Program-made: the position numbers and the translations under genes
NCBI GenBank assembly: GCA_003254925.1
Contig: QANZ01052150.1
Span: 37,141 to 101,140, forward strand
DNA from: Chamaecrista fasciculata
Lineage: Eukaryota > Streptophyta > Magnoliopsida > Fabales > Fabaceae
Length of the DNA: 64,000 bases
Direction: 5' to 3'
Shown here: positions 36,229 through 46,262 of the stretch, piece after piece
Layout of the letters: the number at the start of each line of letters is the position of its first letter
How positions within the stretch are numbered: position 1 is the stretch's first letter
The notes under the pieces: model-generated
The model's database searches: none
The model's input: the letters and a program-made list of their open reading frames with translations, nothing else
What the model was told of the DNA's origin: nothing

Positions 36229-37172
36229 TATTTTTTTTTTGGCCGAAAAAACTTCAATAAAAATAGCAAAACAACACCACAGTACAAATGAGAACAAGAA
36301 AACAGCAAAACATCTCAAAACGACAAAAACAGAAAGCTGAAAAAAAAAAAACAAGAACTCTAAACATAAACAAAAAACCAACTCCCCCAAGACATCATCC
36401 AATCCCATTTCTATCTCCAGCATCATAACGAACAATCTTCAAAAAATGGGTTGGAGGTCCATTGACCCAAGCAGAGCAACACAACCCACGAAACACAGCC
36501 TTAGCGAGCCAATCAACCGCTTTATTAGCAGATCTAGGCACCCAAACCACCTGCAAAGAGTGCATAGAAGAAGACAGAGATCTCACCTCATGAAGCAAAT
36601 TTGCACAATGCCAATCCGGAATACCACAATTCCCATTGAACCAGTCAACAAAATTTTTGCAATCAGATTCAATACACACCTCCTGTATATTTAAATCACT
36701 AACCACTTGCAAACCTTTCCTCAGGGCCAAAACGTTAGCAATACAAACAGTAGAAGCTTTAACGGGGGCATTAACACATTCAACAATATCACCCCTATTA
36801 TCCCTAATAATCACCCCAACACCACCAGAATTACAATTCAGATTTAGAGCCCCATCAACATTAACTTTAAACGTACCTCTACCAGGAACCTTCCACAGAG
36901 CATCCTGATTACCTTGAGCTTCCCCACTATTTTCCAAAACCTCATCAAAGGACCACCCATTTGTAGACCAAAATTCAAATAGTAGAGTCACATCTCTTTT
37001 GCCTGCAAGAATAGGATCAGGATTAATCTTGTAAAAAACATAGCAACATCTAATCTTCCAAATTTTCCAGCACATAATAGACACCAAAGCTACAACAAAA
37101 TCACTATTATAAGAGCAATGAAAGACCTCACTAAACCAAGCTTCAATTCTACTAATAGATCTAAAATCATAT
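36229..37172 (-). pseudogene. LINE 3' fragment with RNase H domain
   Basis: An open frame of 263 residues on the minus strand (37186-36395) carries the RNase H-like domain found at the end of plant L1-type LINE ORF2: KVNVDGALNLN, GGVGVIIRDNRGDIVE, ALRKGLQVV, CIESDCKNFVDWFN and PRSANKAVDWLAK. The acidic residues of the fold (D, E/ALR region, SD, and a C-terminal D) are visible. Downstream is noncoding 3' sequence and an A run (T run at 36230-36241 on the + strand). The element is 5'-truncated exactly where an LTR begins at 37173. It lies in the MATE-3 intron. Confidence 0.85.
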
Positions 37173-37438
37173 TGTTGGGAAATCACAGAGGGAGCGCAGC
37201 GGAAAAATAAAAAAAAAACTTGACAAAACTTGATAAAAAGCTAACTCTGTGATTCCTTCCAGGATCCACTAACTGTGTTTATACCAGGTAAGAAAAGATG
37301 TTTACCTAGTTTCAATCGGTGACTTATCATGTTCGCGAATTTGAGAAGTCCACTGAGTGTCCTTCCTCTACCGGTGATCCACACGAGCAGTTTGGCAGAT
37401 GCCTAGGTGCTAGCCTCCTTCACTTCTTCCCAAGTGAA
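37173..37438 (-). mobile_element. Copia LTR fragment, same family as 56965-59067
   Basis: Starts TGTTGGGAAATCACAGAG, contains GATCCACACGAGCAGTTTGG and CTAGGTGCTAGCCTCCTTCA, and follows the right-end 270 bp of the big LTR at 56965 with about the same spacing. It ends at the N at 37439, after which MATE intron sequence resumes. The rest of the LTR is therefore missing or was collapsed by assembly. Confidence 0.8.
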
Positions 37439-37439
37439 N

Positions 37440-38735
37440 CAAACCCAAGCCTACAACAAATATATAATGCCTTGACGAGTAATGTTTGAATGGACCTAAG
37501 TTTAATAATAGATCTGTAAAATAAGTATACATTCTCCGCACAAAAGAGATATGCGGATTGAGGTTATTTTTGATATATTATTTTATTAATTATTATAATT
37601 AATAAATATTTTATTAGACCTTATATATATACATGGAAATCCTAACTTCATTACTGTTGAAGTAAGTCAGTAACCACCTCTCTCTATGTATTTTTTAGAG
37701 TCTCTAAGTTTCTCTTTTGTTGTTCTGTATTCCTCCTCTGTGTGATATTGGAGAAGATTTCGTTTAATTCTGTGAGAGTGTCGGTTTCTAATTAGTGAGA
37801 TACCGGAATATCTCTTAAGGACAGTGTCCTAAAAACGCGACTCGAAATTTTTAGAGTGAAATTCCAAACAGTTAGAACTATTACTAGATTAATGATTTGA
37901 TTCTGAAAGATGATTGCCTTTTCAATTTAGTCCCTGAAGATTATTTTATAATATGTTTAGTCTTTGAAAGGTTGATTTATAAGATTTAGTTCCAGAAAGA
38001 TGTAATTACAATCAGTTAGTCCTTTATTAAAAGGTGCCAACTAAAATAAATTTAATAAAAAGGATCTGATGCTTGATATTGTACTTAACAATTTATGTTA
38101 AAAGATTATATTTATCACCACATCTAAATTAATTAATATCTTAATAAAATGATCAAATTGATTAGTTTTAGTGACTAAATTTTATAATTTCATCTTTTAT
38201 GCACTAAATTGATAAATCTGTCATCTTTTAAAAATTAAATTATTAATTTACTCTAAATTAAATAATTTATTTTTGTTACAAATATTATTTTTCAACAATG
38301 TTTAATTTAAAATCAATATTCAATACAACATAATAACACATGATATATAATTTTATATTTTATCAGCTGTAGTAATTAAACCTGTTTCCATACTCCATAT
38401 TTATATATATATTCACTATTTAACTCGTATGAAGTGCATGTAAATTTAGATCACAGACATTCATATTTTTTACTTGAATTACAAAAAATGAAGCTGAAAT
38501 TAAATAATAAAAATATAGATGACTTAAATTAAAGCAATTTGTTTAAGAGTAAACTAATTAATAAATCAGTCCCTAAGAAATACCAAGTTAACAACTTATA
38601 CTAATACAAGTATATTATTGTTTTGACCTTAAAATAGCTAAACTTTATATTTCAATCTTTTTAGAAAACGAGTTGTGAACTTATCAATGATTTTTCAGTG
38701 ACCGCAAATATTAGTTTACTCTTTATTTAATTTAC
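37440..38735. other. MATE-3 intron sequence
   Basis: AAACCCAAGC, AAATATATAATGCCTTGA and TTAACAATTTATGTTAAA line up with MATE-2 intron 5 (42745-43070). An insertion of about 400 bp near 37500-37880 is unexplained. A GAGTAAACTAATTAATAAAT / TATTAGTTTACTC pair (38548-38722) is a probable eroded MITE of the 62021 family. Confidence 0.5.
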
Positions 38736-38782
38736 CTCATGTGTCCAATCGGTTTGACAAGTGAACCACAACACGATGAGAG

Positions 38783-39655
38783 TTATTCTTCCCATATTAT
38801 CAACCTAGCTGATTTTAATGCTACTGAATTCTACTATCTAATCTCATCTCATTCCCCTCAACTATCACACACTATACACCCCACACGATCTTCAATTGTT
38901 TGGCAGAGACCTCTTAATAATTTTCTGAAACTTAATGTTGATGGTTCTGCAAAAAATAATCTGATTGGTGCAGGTGGATTCTTGAGAGATAGTAATGACA
39001 ATTGGGTTGCAGGTTTTAGTGCCTTTATAGGCCATGGAAATTCCCTAACTGCTGAACTTTGGGGTATCACCAAAGGGATTGAACTTCCTTTCATTAAATT
39101 ACAAGAACTTGATTATTGAGACTGATTCACTTGTCTCCAAAAATTGAATCACTTCTTCTGCTGCTTTGCCTCATCACCCTCTCTCCACTTTAATTGCTAA
39201 TTGCAGATTCCTTACCATGCAACTGGATGATTTCAAGATTCAACATGTTTTGAGGGAAGCCAACTCCTGTGCTGATGCTCTAGCAAATCATGGGAGAACC
39301 AAACAGCTTCATTTCACTGTTTATGCCTCACTTCCTCCCTTCTTATCTCTCTTATTTCATCAAGACTACTTGGAAGTAGGAGTTATAAGACGACCTAAAT
39401 CTTTGTATGCGAGGAAGCCTCCATAGCTGGAATTTCTTTTGCTTGTATTTTGTTCTCTTTTTTTCTGTTTCTTCCTTGTTAAGTAACCTACTTATGTTCC
39501 TTTAATTTTCTGTTTTGTTGTAAGCTCTCTACTTTGGCTCCTTCTTCGTCTTCATCTCTTTTGTCTTAGTCATCTGTACTGCTGCTTAATGTCTTTGTCT
39601 TCTAAGTCTATGTACTCTACTTCCTTTTAATGAAATTACTCAGTTTTACCAAAAA
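38783..39655 (+). pseudogene. LINE 3' fragment inserted in a MATE exon
   Basis: A 5'-truncated L1-type LINE on the + strand with an RNase H-like domain in two frames: FLKLNVDGSAKNNLIGAGGF and LTAELWGITKGIELP to 39116, then after a frameshift HVLREANSCADALANHG up to a stop at 39424. The 3' end is TGAAATTACTCAG then TTTTACCAAAAA, the usual plant LINE ending. It splits MATE-3 exon 5. Compared with MATE-2, about 7 bp of target (TCTGGAT) are gone and no target duplication is seen. Confidence 0.8.
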
Positions 39656-39756
39656 GAAATTGCCTCCTATCATTCCAGACCATATTCCCTAATAACAAAA
39701 GAATAACTAGAAAAATCACACAATATATATATATATATTAGTATTAAATGAATGGT

Positions 39757-39905
39757 AAATTATACTTTGATACCATGTGGTTTAATCTTATTCCATTATG
39801 GTACCCTGTAGTTTGATTTTATTCCACTTTGGTACTCTGTGGTTTAAAATTTGACACTTTAGTACCTCGAGATCTCCATCGTTATCGCTTTGGTACCCTA
39901 AACAG
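39757..39905. mobile_element. One arm of the 13428-type MITE
   Basis: GGTAAATTATACTTTGATAC, GTGGTTTAATCTTATTCCA and repeated TTTGGTACCCT phrases match the left arm of the element at 13428. The other arm is missing. It marks the point where similarity to MATE-2 stops. Confidence 0.55.
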
Positions 39906-39931
39906 TTTTTTGTTAGTTTTGGATGAAATTA

Positions 39932-41210
39932 GGCCCAGTTTATTTGCGCTTTGATTATAATCTGCTCTGAAATAAGCATGTTCGTTTACGCTTTTTTTCT
40001 GATCAAATTATAATCATGATTTTTTTATAATCAAACACACTTAATTACACTTATACCCCTATATATACCTATAATTACCTATATTCTAATACAATCAATC
40101 ACCCATCACAAGGGCAAAATTGTCATTTCACTGAATATTGGGCTAACTTATAAATACTAATTCTTATTTTGGGCTAAAATATTATTTTGTCCAACTTGTA
40201 ATAATACTTACTACAATCACACCATCTCTCTCGTCTCTGATCTCTCCAAAAACCTGACATCTTCAAGAAGTTGGATTTCTCCATATACTCTCACATTTTC
40301 ATCCTGTTTTCATCTCTCGAGTAGTACACAGAACCAAACAAAAAGAAGAAATTGCAGAAATTGCTCTCCATGAACCTGAGATTTTCAAGAATTTGGATTT
40401 CTCCATATACTCTCACATTTTCATCCTCTTTTCATCTCTCCAGTAGTACAAAGAACCAAAAAAAAGAAAAAGAAATTGCAGAAATTGCTCTCCATGAAAC
40501 TGACATTTTCAAGAAGTTGGATTTCTCCATATAATCACATTTTCATCCTCTTTTCATCTCTCAAGTAGTACAAAGAACCCAAAAAAAAATTGCATAATTG
40601 TGAGAGAGAGAGAGAGAGAGATAGAGAGAGAGACGGAGACGAGAGAGAGAGACGGAGACGAAAGAGAGAGAGAGAGATGAGAGATAGAATGATTATGCCA
40701 AATTGTAATTTTTTTTTACGGGTTCAGACTTCAGAGTATTTTTTCCTTCTCTCTCATCTTGTGTCAAATGGTCCACCATTTCATCGTTTGGTCGACCGAA
40801 TGTTGGGGTTTGGGTTGGGGAAATCGATACAATTTAGTCCCTCCGGTCGACTATTTCGTAGGCAAAAATGAGTTTGGTCGACCAAACAAAATAACCACCT
40901 CAAAATGTGCTTCTCAACTAATCAGATCTTCACTCTTTTCGAGACAAACAGTGACAATTTGATTTTTATATAAGCAACAATCACATCTTACTTTTTCTAA
41001 TTTTTTTTTTCATTTCTATCCCTATACAATTTATTAATTTCTTCACTTTTCTATCTACCAACCACAATCATTACATACCCATTTCAATAATTTCACACCA
41101 AATAATCAACATTCATCCAGACACCAATACACAAATAATCAATTTTAATTATAATCACACTACGATTATAATCAAAGCTGATTTTACTATAAGCGCACAC
41201 GAACAGAGCC
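39932..41210. mobile_element. TIR element with internal 123-bp tandem repeat
   Basis: The left end (GGCCCAGTTTATTTGCGCTT then TGATTATAATC) is inverted at the right (GATTATAATCAAAGC, then TATAAGCGCACACGAACAGA). No transposase frame is present. The middle holds three tandem units of 122-124 bp starting at 40262, 40384 and 40508 (TTCAAGAA(G/T)TTGGATTTCTCC) and a GA microsatellite (40600-40680). Superfamily undecided; no target duplication was found. Confidence 0.6.
40262..40585. repeat. Three-unit 123-bp tandem repeat
   Basis: Units share CTCACATTTTCATCCT, TTTTCATCTCTC, AGTAGTACA(A/C)AGAACC and GAAATTGCTCTCCATGAA with few changes. The third unit is truncated. Confidence 0.75.
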
Positions 41211-41389
41211 TAGGCACGTGACTTGTATGTGCACTCACCAAAACTCAATTTTGTCTTATATTTTGCCACGATAAAGACCAAACACTCGCTAAACCAAAAC
41301 CAAGATGTCATCATCTGTCATACACTTTCATCAATTGCAATCATAAACAGACATCCAAATTAAAGATGCATACTGTCATGCGTTTGATT

Positions 41390-41585
41390 TTTGTTGTGGC
41401 AAAATGTTGAACAAAATTAAGTTTTAGAATAATATGTAGCTTTGAACTCGTTACATTCGAACTAAAAAAGAGAGAAATATGATCATATTCAATAGTTGGG
41501 GATCAAAATGAAACATTCTGCCAATATTTAGGATCAAAATGAACAGCAGAACATATATTTAGGACCAAAATGACCCTTTAACCCA
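41390..41585. mobile_element. Half-copy of the GGTCCTAAATGTATG MITE
   Basis: AATATGATCATATTCAATAG, AACATATATTTAGGACCAAA and TGACCCTTTAACC match the right half of 32500-33025. It occupies the equivalent position in the second MATE flank. Confidence 0.5.
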
Positions 41586-41589
41586 GAAA

Positions 41590-42569
41590 AAAAAAATTTA
41601 TATTCATGATCTTCAAAATTGCGTTAATCGTAAAATTGGTGATTTACTCACTAAAATCGCACATAACTGAATTGAGTCAAATTTTAAGTAAAATTAAAGA
41701 AAGTCGTATGATTTTAGATTTAAAATTAAAGTTTAATAACCATATATTTTTCTTCACTAAAAGTGGAATAAACATGCAAATTAAATTAACAAAGTACTTT
41801 ATTATCCTCATAATCATCTACATCATCATCTCTATCATCAATTTCTTGGTCAACATATTCTCTATCATGTTATCTTCTCTATCATCTTCTTATCACCACT
41901 ATGACACCATCAATGTGTTTATTTCAATTTCTATACTATATTATACTGTTAATTTGTTATTACGATGATATTAATGTTAGAATTTTTATACTTGTTTTGA
42001 TTAATAAATACTATTAAATTTGTGAGAATTATGAAGATTTCAATATATTTAAATTAAGTAAATGAAAAACATATTGTCCAAAGTCTAAACAAAAATATCA
42101 TTTATATTTAAGTAAATTTTTATGATTTTACAATCCCATTTTACACTTTATTTTTAATTTACTTAAACTTTCGATTTTGATGAGAAGTATTTGGACAAAA
42201 AATTGAGCTAAAATTTTTTGAAGTTAAAGTACGGAAAAAAAAAAAGGTTATCCGTTTGAGCTAATTAAGAGTAATGTACAGAGAAAAGTTTAAGAAAAAT
42301 AACTAACAAAAGTAATCATTCTTTGATAAATGATAAATTTATCCAGTACACACCCGAAGGTAGCATGAAGAAGTAGCTAGCCCAAAAAATTAAAGCCTTA
42401 AGATCAGAAGAGAAATGGGATCAAGATTATTAAAACTTGCAAGCTTAAACTTATTCTAAAGGTCTCATTAATTTCATGGAAAAGAATTGTGGTTGTGAGC
42501 AGCAGAGTGTGTATAGTACTGAAAAGCTTCAAGTCTAATTTGCCTTATCGTCCTTCTGAAGTCTGATCA
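41590..42569. repeat. MATE-2 3' flank, duplicate of 33026-34021
   Basis: Noncoding; see the entry at 33026 for shared blocks. A short part (42260-42490) also matches 28260-28498, so this flank exists three times. Confidence 0.7.
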
Positions 42570-45500
42570 TCATCGATCCCACCTATTCACTCGATTCTTT
42601 GCCTTTTCAACCTGTAAACATTTTAATTTTCCTGCGGTTACTTTTCTTTAATGACTCAACCAACACATGTCTGAAATTAGTAATTACATGCACATGTGAA
42701 TCTATCATTGTCTTTTCCGTATATACTTTATAAAATTAATGCAAACCCAAGCTTATACAAATATATAATGCCTTGATGAGTAATGTTAAAACTATTACTA
42801 AATTAATGAGTAGAGGAAAGATTTATTTATAAGATTTAATCTCTGAAAGATTGATTAATAAGATTTAACCATTGAAAAATATAATTATAATAAATTTAGT
42901 CCTTTTGTTAAAGATATTAACTAAAAAAAATTTAATAAAAAAAATCTGATGTTTGATATTATACTTAACAATTTATGTTAAAAAATTATATTAATCATTA
43001 CATCTAAATTAATATCTTAACAAAATAATTAAATTGATTATAATTACATTTTTCAGTGACTAAATTTTAGGTAAAAGACTTGTTGGTGTCCCTAACGTTT
43101 GGGATCAGTTTCGGTTATGCCCCCAACGTTTATTTGTGTCAGTTATGCCCCAAACATTTCAAATTGTTGTCAATTATACCCTAACCTCAATCGTCGAAAA
43201 ATTTACACAATCGTCGAAAATCATATTTTCGGTCATTTGTTCGCAAAATGCAGGCCGCCATTGAACTCAAGAGGTCAAAAAACCTTGGATTAGGAGATTT
43301 CGTAGTCGCCGGGGTCGTTGTGTATCTCGCCGGAAAGTTCACCAGAACTTGAGGGACCAAAACAAAACTTTGAGCAAACATGAGGGACCAAAATAGGACT
43401 TTGGCCCAAAAAAAAATTGAGGTTAGGGTATAATTGACAACAATGTGAAACGTTGAAAGTATAATCGACACAAAACAAATATTGATGGCATAACTGAAAC
43501 TAACCCCAAACGTTAGGGGCACCAACCGGTCTATTGCCCTAAATTTTATTATTCATCATTTATACACTAAATTAATAAATTTATAATATTTTAAAAATCA
43601 AATCATTTAGTTACTCTAATATATATTTTTACTTTTTAGGGATTGTATTTTTCAACAATTCAATCTCCAAATTAAAAAAAAATATTTTTACAATCTAGCC
43701 GGTCCAAAATGAGTTGTCAATTCAGTGATTTTGTACTGACGGAACTACTAGTTTACTCTTTATATAATTTACCTCATGTGTCCAATCGGTTCGATAAGTG
43801 AACCACAATAAGATGAGAGTCTGGATGAAAGTGCCTCCTATCATTCCGGACCATATTCCCTAACAACAAAAAAATATCTAGAAAAATGACACAATATATA
43901 TATATAGATCTAGTTTCAACTTTCAAATATATATTAGTATTAAATGAAATGAAAGAATGAAAATTGTATATATAAATATGATTAACCTTGACTCCAAGAT
44001 GAAACTTGAAACCAAGGAGAATACCCAAAGGGATTCCAATGAAATAGTAAGAAGCAAGATTGACATAGGCCACAAACTTCTGCCACCCACATCCCACAGC
44101 CACTCCTGAGAGAACAGGTTGGATCCCATTCAGTATGATGGAGACTGCCAAGAAAGGTGCCAGGTCAGACACTGCATCTGCCACGATGGTGCCACCTGTG
44201 AACACGTAGCTCAACACGTGGCGAAGGATCATGACTAGGATTGCCAACATCACAGCCATTCCCAAAGACGTCATTGTTACTATCACCACTGAAAATGCTG
44301 CTGCTCTTGCATGTCCTGCCCCTAGCTCGTTGCTTACCCTCACACTGCATGAGTTTATATATATATATTCATTCATTGATTGGGTGCTAGATATATATAA
44401 GTTACAAATAATGAATCCAGGTTTGGTATCATATATTATATATATTATCATAGATGTGAGAATAATACCTCGCAGCCGCATTAAAACCCATTGCAATTGT
44501 GTACTGCAAAACCAATATCGTCATGCTGCATCCAACAATATAATTGACAAAAGTAGTCATTAGTAAATATACTATGATTAATATAAATTTATGAATTTTT
44601 AATTATTCATATATATAAAAATATATGTCATGTCGTGTCATGTGATTTTAAGAATTTAATATGTCTGTGTATGTATTCGTATCCATATCATTGTCCATGC
44701 TTTTATATGAATTCAAGTGATAAATGAATTTAAGTAAACTTTTAAATTTGGGACATTAGGAATGCAGTTACTAAAACTGGCCAGACAAGCAAAATATACA
44801 TATATAAAGAGATCGAGAAAGAATATATTCATATAAAAAGTCTTTGTGTTTTCCTTTTCGAAAGTGGGTATAAATTAAAAGATGAAGCTTAAGAGTCAGA
44901 ACATGGAATTTTTGTGGTTCTTCACTTTAAAAGGAATTATATATATTAGTGGCAAGTTGCAAGTGATGATATATATGCCAAACAGCCAAAGTATATATAA
45001 TTCATGACTACTCATCAAAATTGAACTTTTGTATCCTCAATTTTTTGAATAATAAATATTTTAATTAAATTGAATAATTAGATAGCAGTAATAGTAATAA
45101 TTAATAATTAGTTAGTGAGGTAGGTACCAAACAGAGAGAGCATCGAGGGAGATCTCAGGATTTTGGAGCCATCCAGAAATGAGAACAAGAATCTGATAAT
45201 ACCAAATCTCCAAACAAATCATAATCCCCGAAGCCAGTGAGAGCGTGAAGAATTCCCAAAGCCCACTAAAAGCCTCCTTCATCTTCAACCCAATCCACGT
45301 GTCCTTACACCGTTTGCTCTTCACTATGTAACAAAACTGACCCACCACCAAAAGCCACCACGTGGCACTCAGAGTCAACGACGCCCCTAGTAGGCCCCAC
45401 TCAAGCTTGTACAGCACCATCCACGTCAGCGCCACGTGGAGTATCAGCGTCACCAGAGACACCCACGCGCTGGGACCCACAATACTCTGCGCCTGAAGAA

Positions 45501-45993
45501 ACTTCTGTATAGGAAAGTTCGCCGCGTAGGCGAAAATCTGAGGGATGAGTCCGTACACAAAAACAGAAGCAGCCGAGGAAATAATGTGGGATTCTCCGAG
45601 GAGGATTAGGATTTGTTTGGAGAAGACGTAAATGAGAGTGAGGGGTATTAATGATGTCACCAAAAGAAGGATTGTTGATCTTTGCATGTAAATTCCCAAC
45701 ATGTGGGGTTTGCGTGCGCCGTAGGCTTGGCCGCAGAGTGTCTCCAGAAGGCGAAAATTTGGATGCCGGAGTTTCCGAGGCTGGCGGCGGCGAGCTCCAG
45801 GTTGCCGAGGTGGCCGGAAAATATTTGGGTGGACATGGAGGCCACGTTGTTCAGCATGTGAACCACCACGGCGGGGCCGGCCAGACATGAGAGGATTTTC
45901 AGCTCCAGCCACGTGTCTGTTGCTCAGCAAGCCTTCCAAATCCACCCTCGTCGCTTCTACTTGTGATTCTTCTCGGCCTTCCATTATTATCAA
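42570..45993 (-). CDS. MATE-2: DTX40-type transporter with scrambled first helix
   Basis: Five exons join in frame on the minus strand: 45993-45128, 44525-44469, 44344-43987, 43859-43773 and 42611-42570, about 469 residues. From residue 83 the MATE core is intact: [73 protein letters not shown] and the tail [13 protein letters not shown]. Residues 26-82 (45918-45748) are in the wrong frame; the other frame encodes the expected [14 protein letters not shown] and [19 protein letters not shown]. Two deletions explain this: about 32 bp before TWLELK, and intron 1 with adjacent exon ends (the GLM...GSAV part). Together they restore the frame. The product would lack a normal first helix and part of the region before LCGQ, so it is probably non-functional. 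A TATATATA stretch lies about 55 bp upstream of the ATG. Could be treated as a pseudogene. Confidence 0.75.
43070..43539. mobile_element. MULE-type MITE in MATE-2 intron, 9-bp target duplication
   Basis: TAAATTTTA flanks both sides (43061-43069 and 43540-43548). The arms (GGTGTCCCTAACGTTTGGGA and CCCAAACGTTAGGGGCACCA) are inverted. Same family as 24069-24729. The MATE-3 intron lacks it, so it inserted after the duplication. Confidence 0.85.
44585..44702. mobile_element. Half-copy of the 49174-type MITE in MATE-2 intron
   Basis: TTAATTATTCATATATATAA, ATATGTCATGTCGTGTCATG and CATTGTCCATGCTT match the right half of 49174-49516. Confidence 0.5.
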
Positions 45994-46049
45994 TTATTTG
46001 AGACTCTAGTTCTCATTCATTCATCATTATATAATTATACTAGACATAT

Positions 46050-46262
46050 ATATAGGGTTAGTGTAAGATGTAAAGTTTGATAATGGGTCATGAACCAATA
46101 ATATAATGACACGTGAAAGAATTAGTTGTATGTAACTAGTGATGTGACTTCATACACAATTTTGATTGATTAAAATTTTCTTTTTAAATTACATCAATAG
46201 TTATAATTATGTCACATCAACAATTACATCTCATATCAAGAATCAAATTTTACATCTAAACT
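46050..46262. mobile_element. Short MITE upstream of MATE-2, relative of 60770-60992
   Basis: Ends of type GTAAGATGTAAAGTTTGATA and AATCAAATTTTACATCTAAA are inverted. The interior AACTAGTGATGTGACT(T/C)CATACACA is shared with 60835-60860. It overlaps the likely MATE-2 promoter. Confidence 0.5.

Larger units (their letters stand above)
34022..39688 (-). pseudogene. MATE-3: partial, broken transporter copy (last two exons)
   Basis: Only the 3' end of a MATE gene is present. The last exon, 34063-34022, has acceptor CACAG and reads [13 protein letters not shown] and stop, one residue different from MATE-2. The penultimate exon corresponds to 39688-38736 but is interrupted by a LINE (38783-39655); its outer pieces still match MATE-2 exon 5 (GGAATATGGTC..., donor GAG|GT at 38736). 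The intron between them is 4.7 kb, against 1.2 kb in MATE-2, swollen by a GGGTATGG-type repeat, a Harbinger-like MITE, a LINE, an LTR fragment and an N at 37439. Intron sequence upstream of the exon is shared with MATE-2 as far as about 39757 and then stops. All earlier exons are absent, so no functional transporter can be made. Confidence 0.85.

Noticed and set aside
36395-37186. Host RNase H gene
   Set aside because: Domain order, 3' untranslated sequence with an A run and the truncated start fit a LINE ORF2 end, not a cellular RNase H.
40598-40680. Regulatory GAGA element
   Set aside because: It is a simple GA microsatellite inside a nonautonomous transposon, with no adjacent gene.
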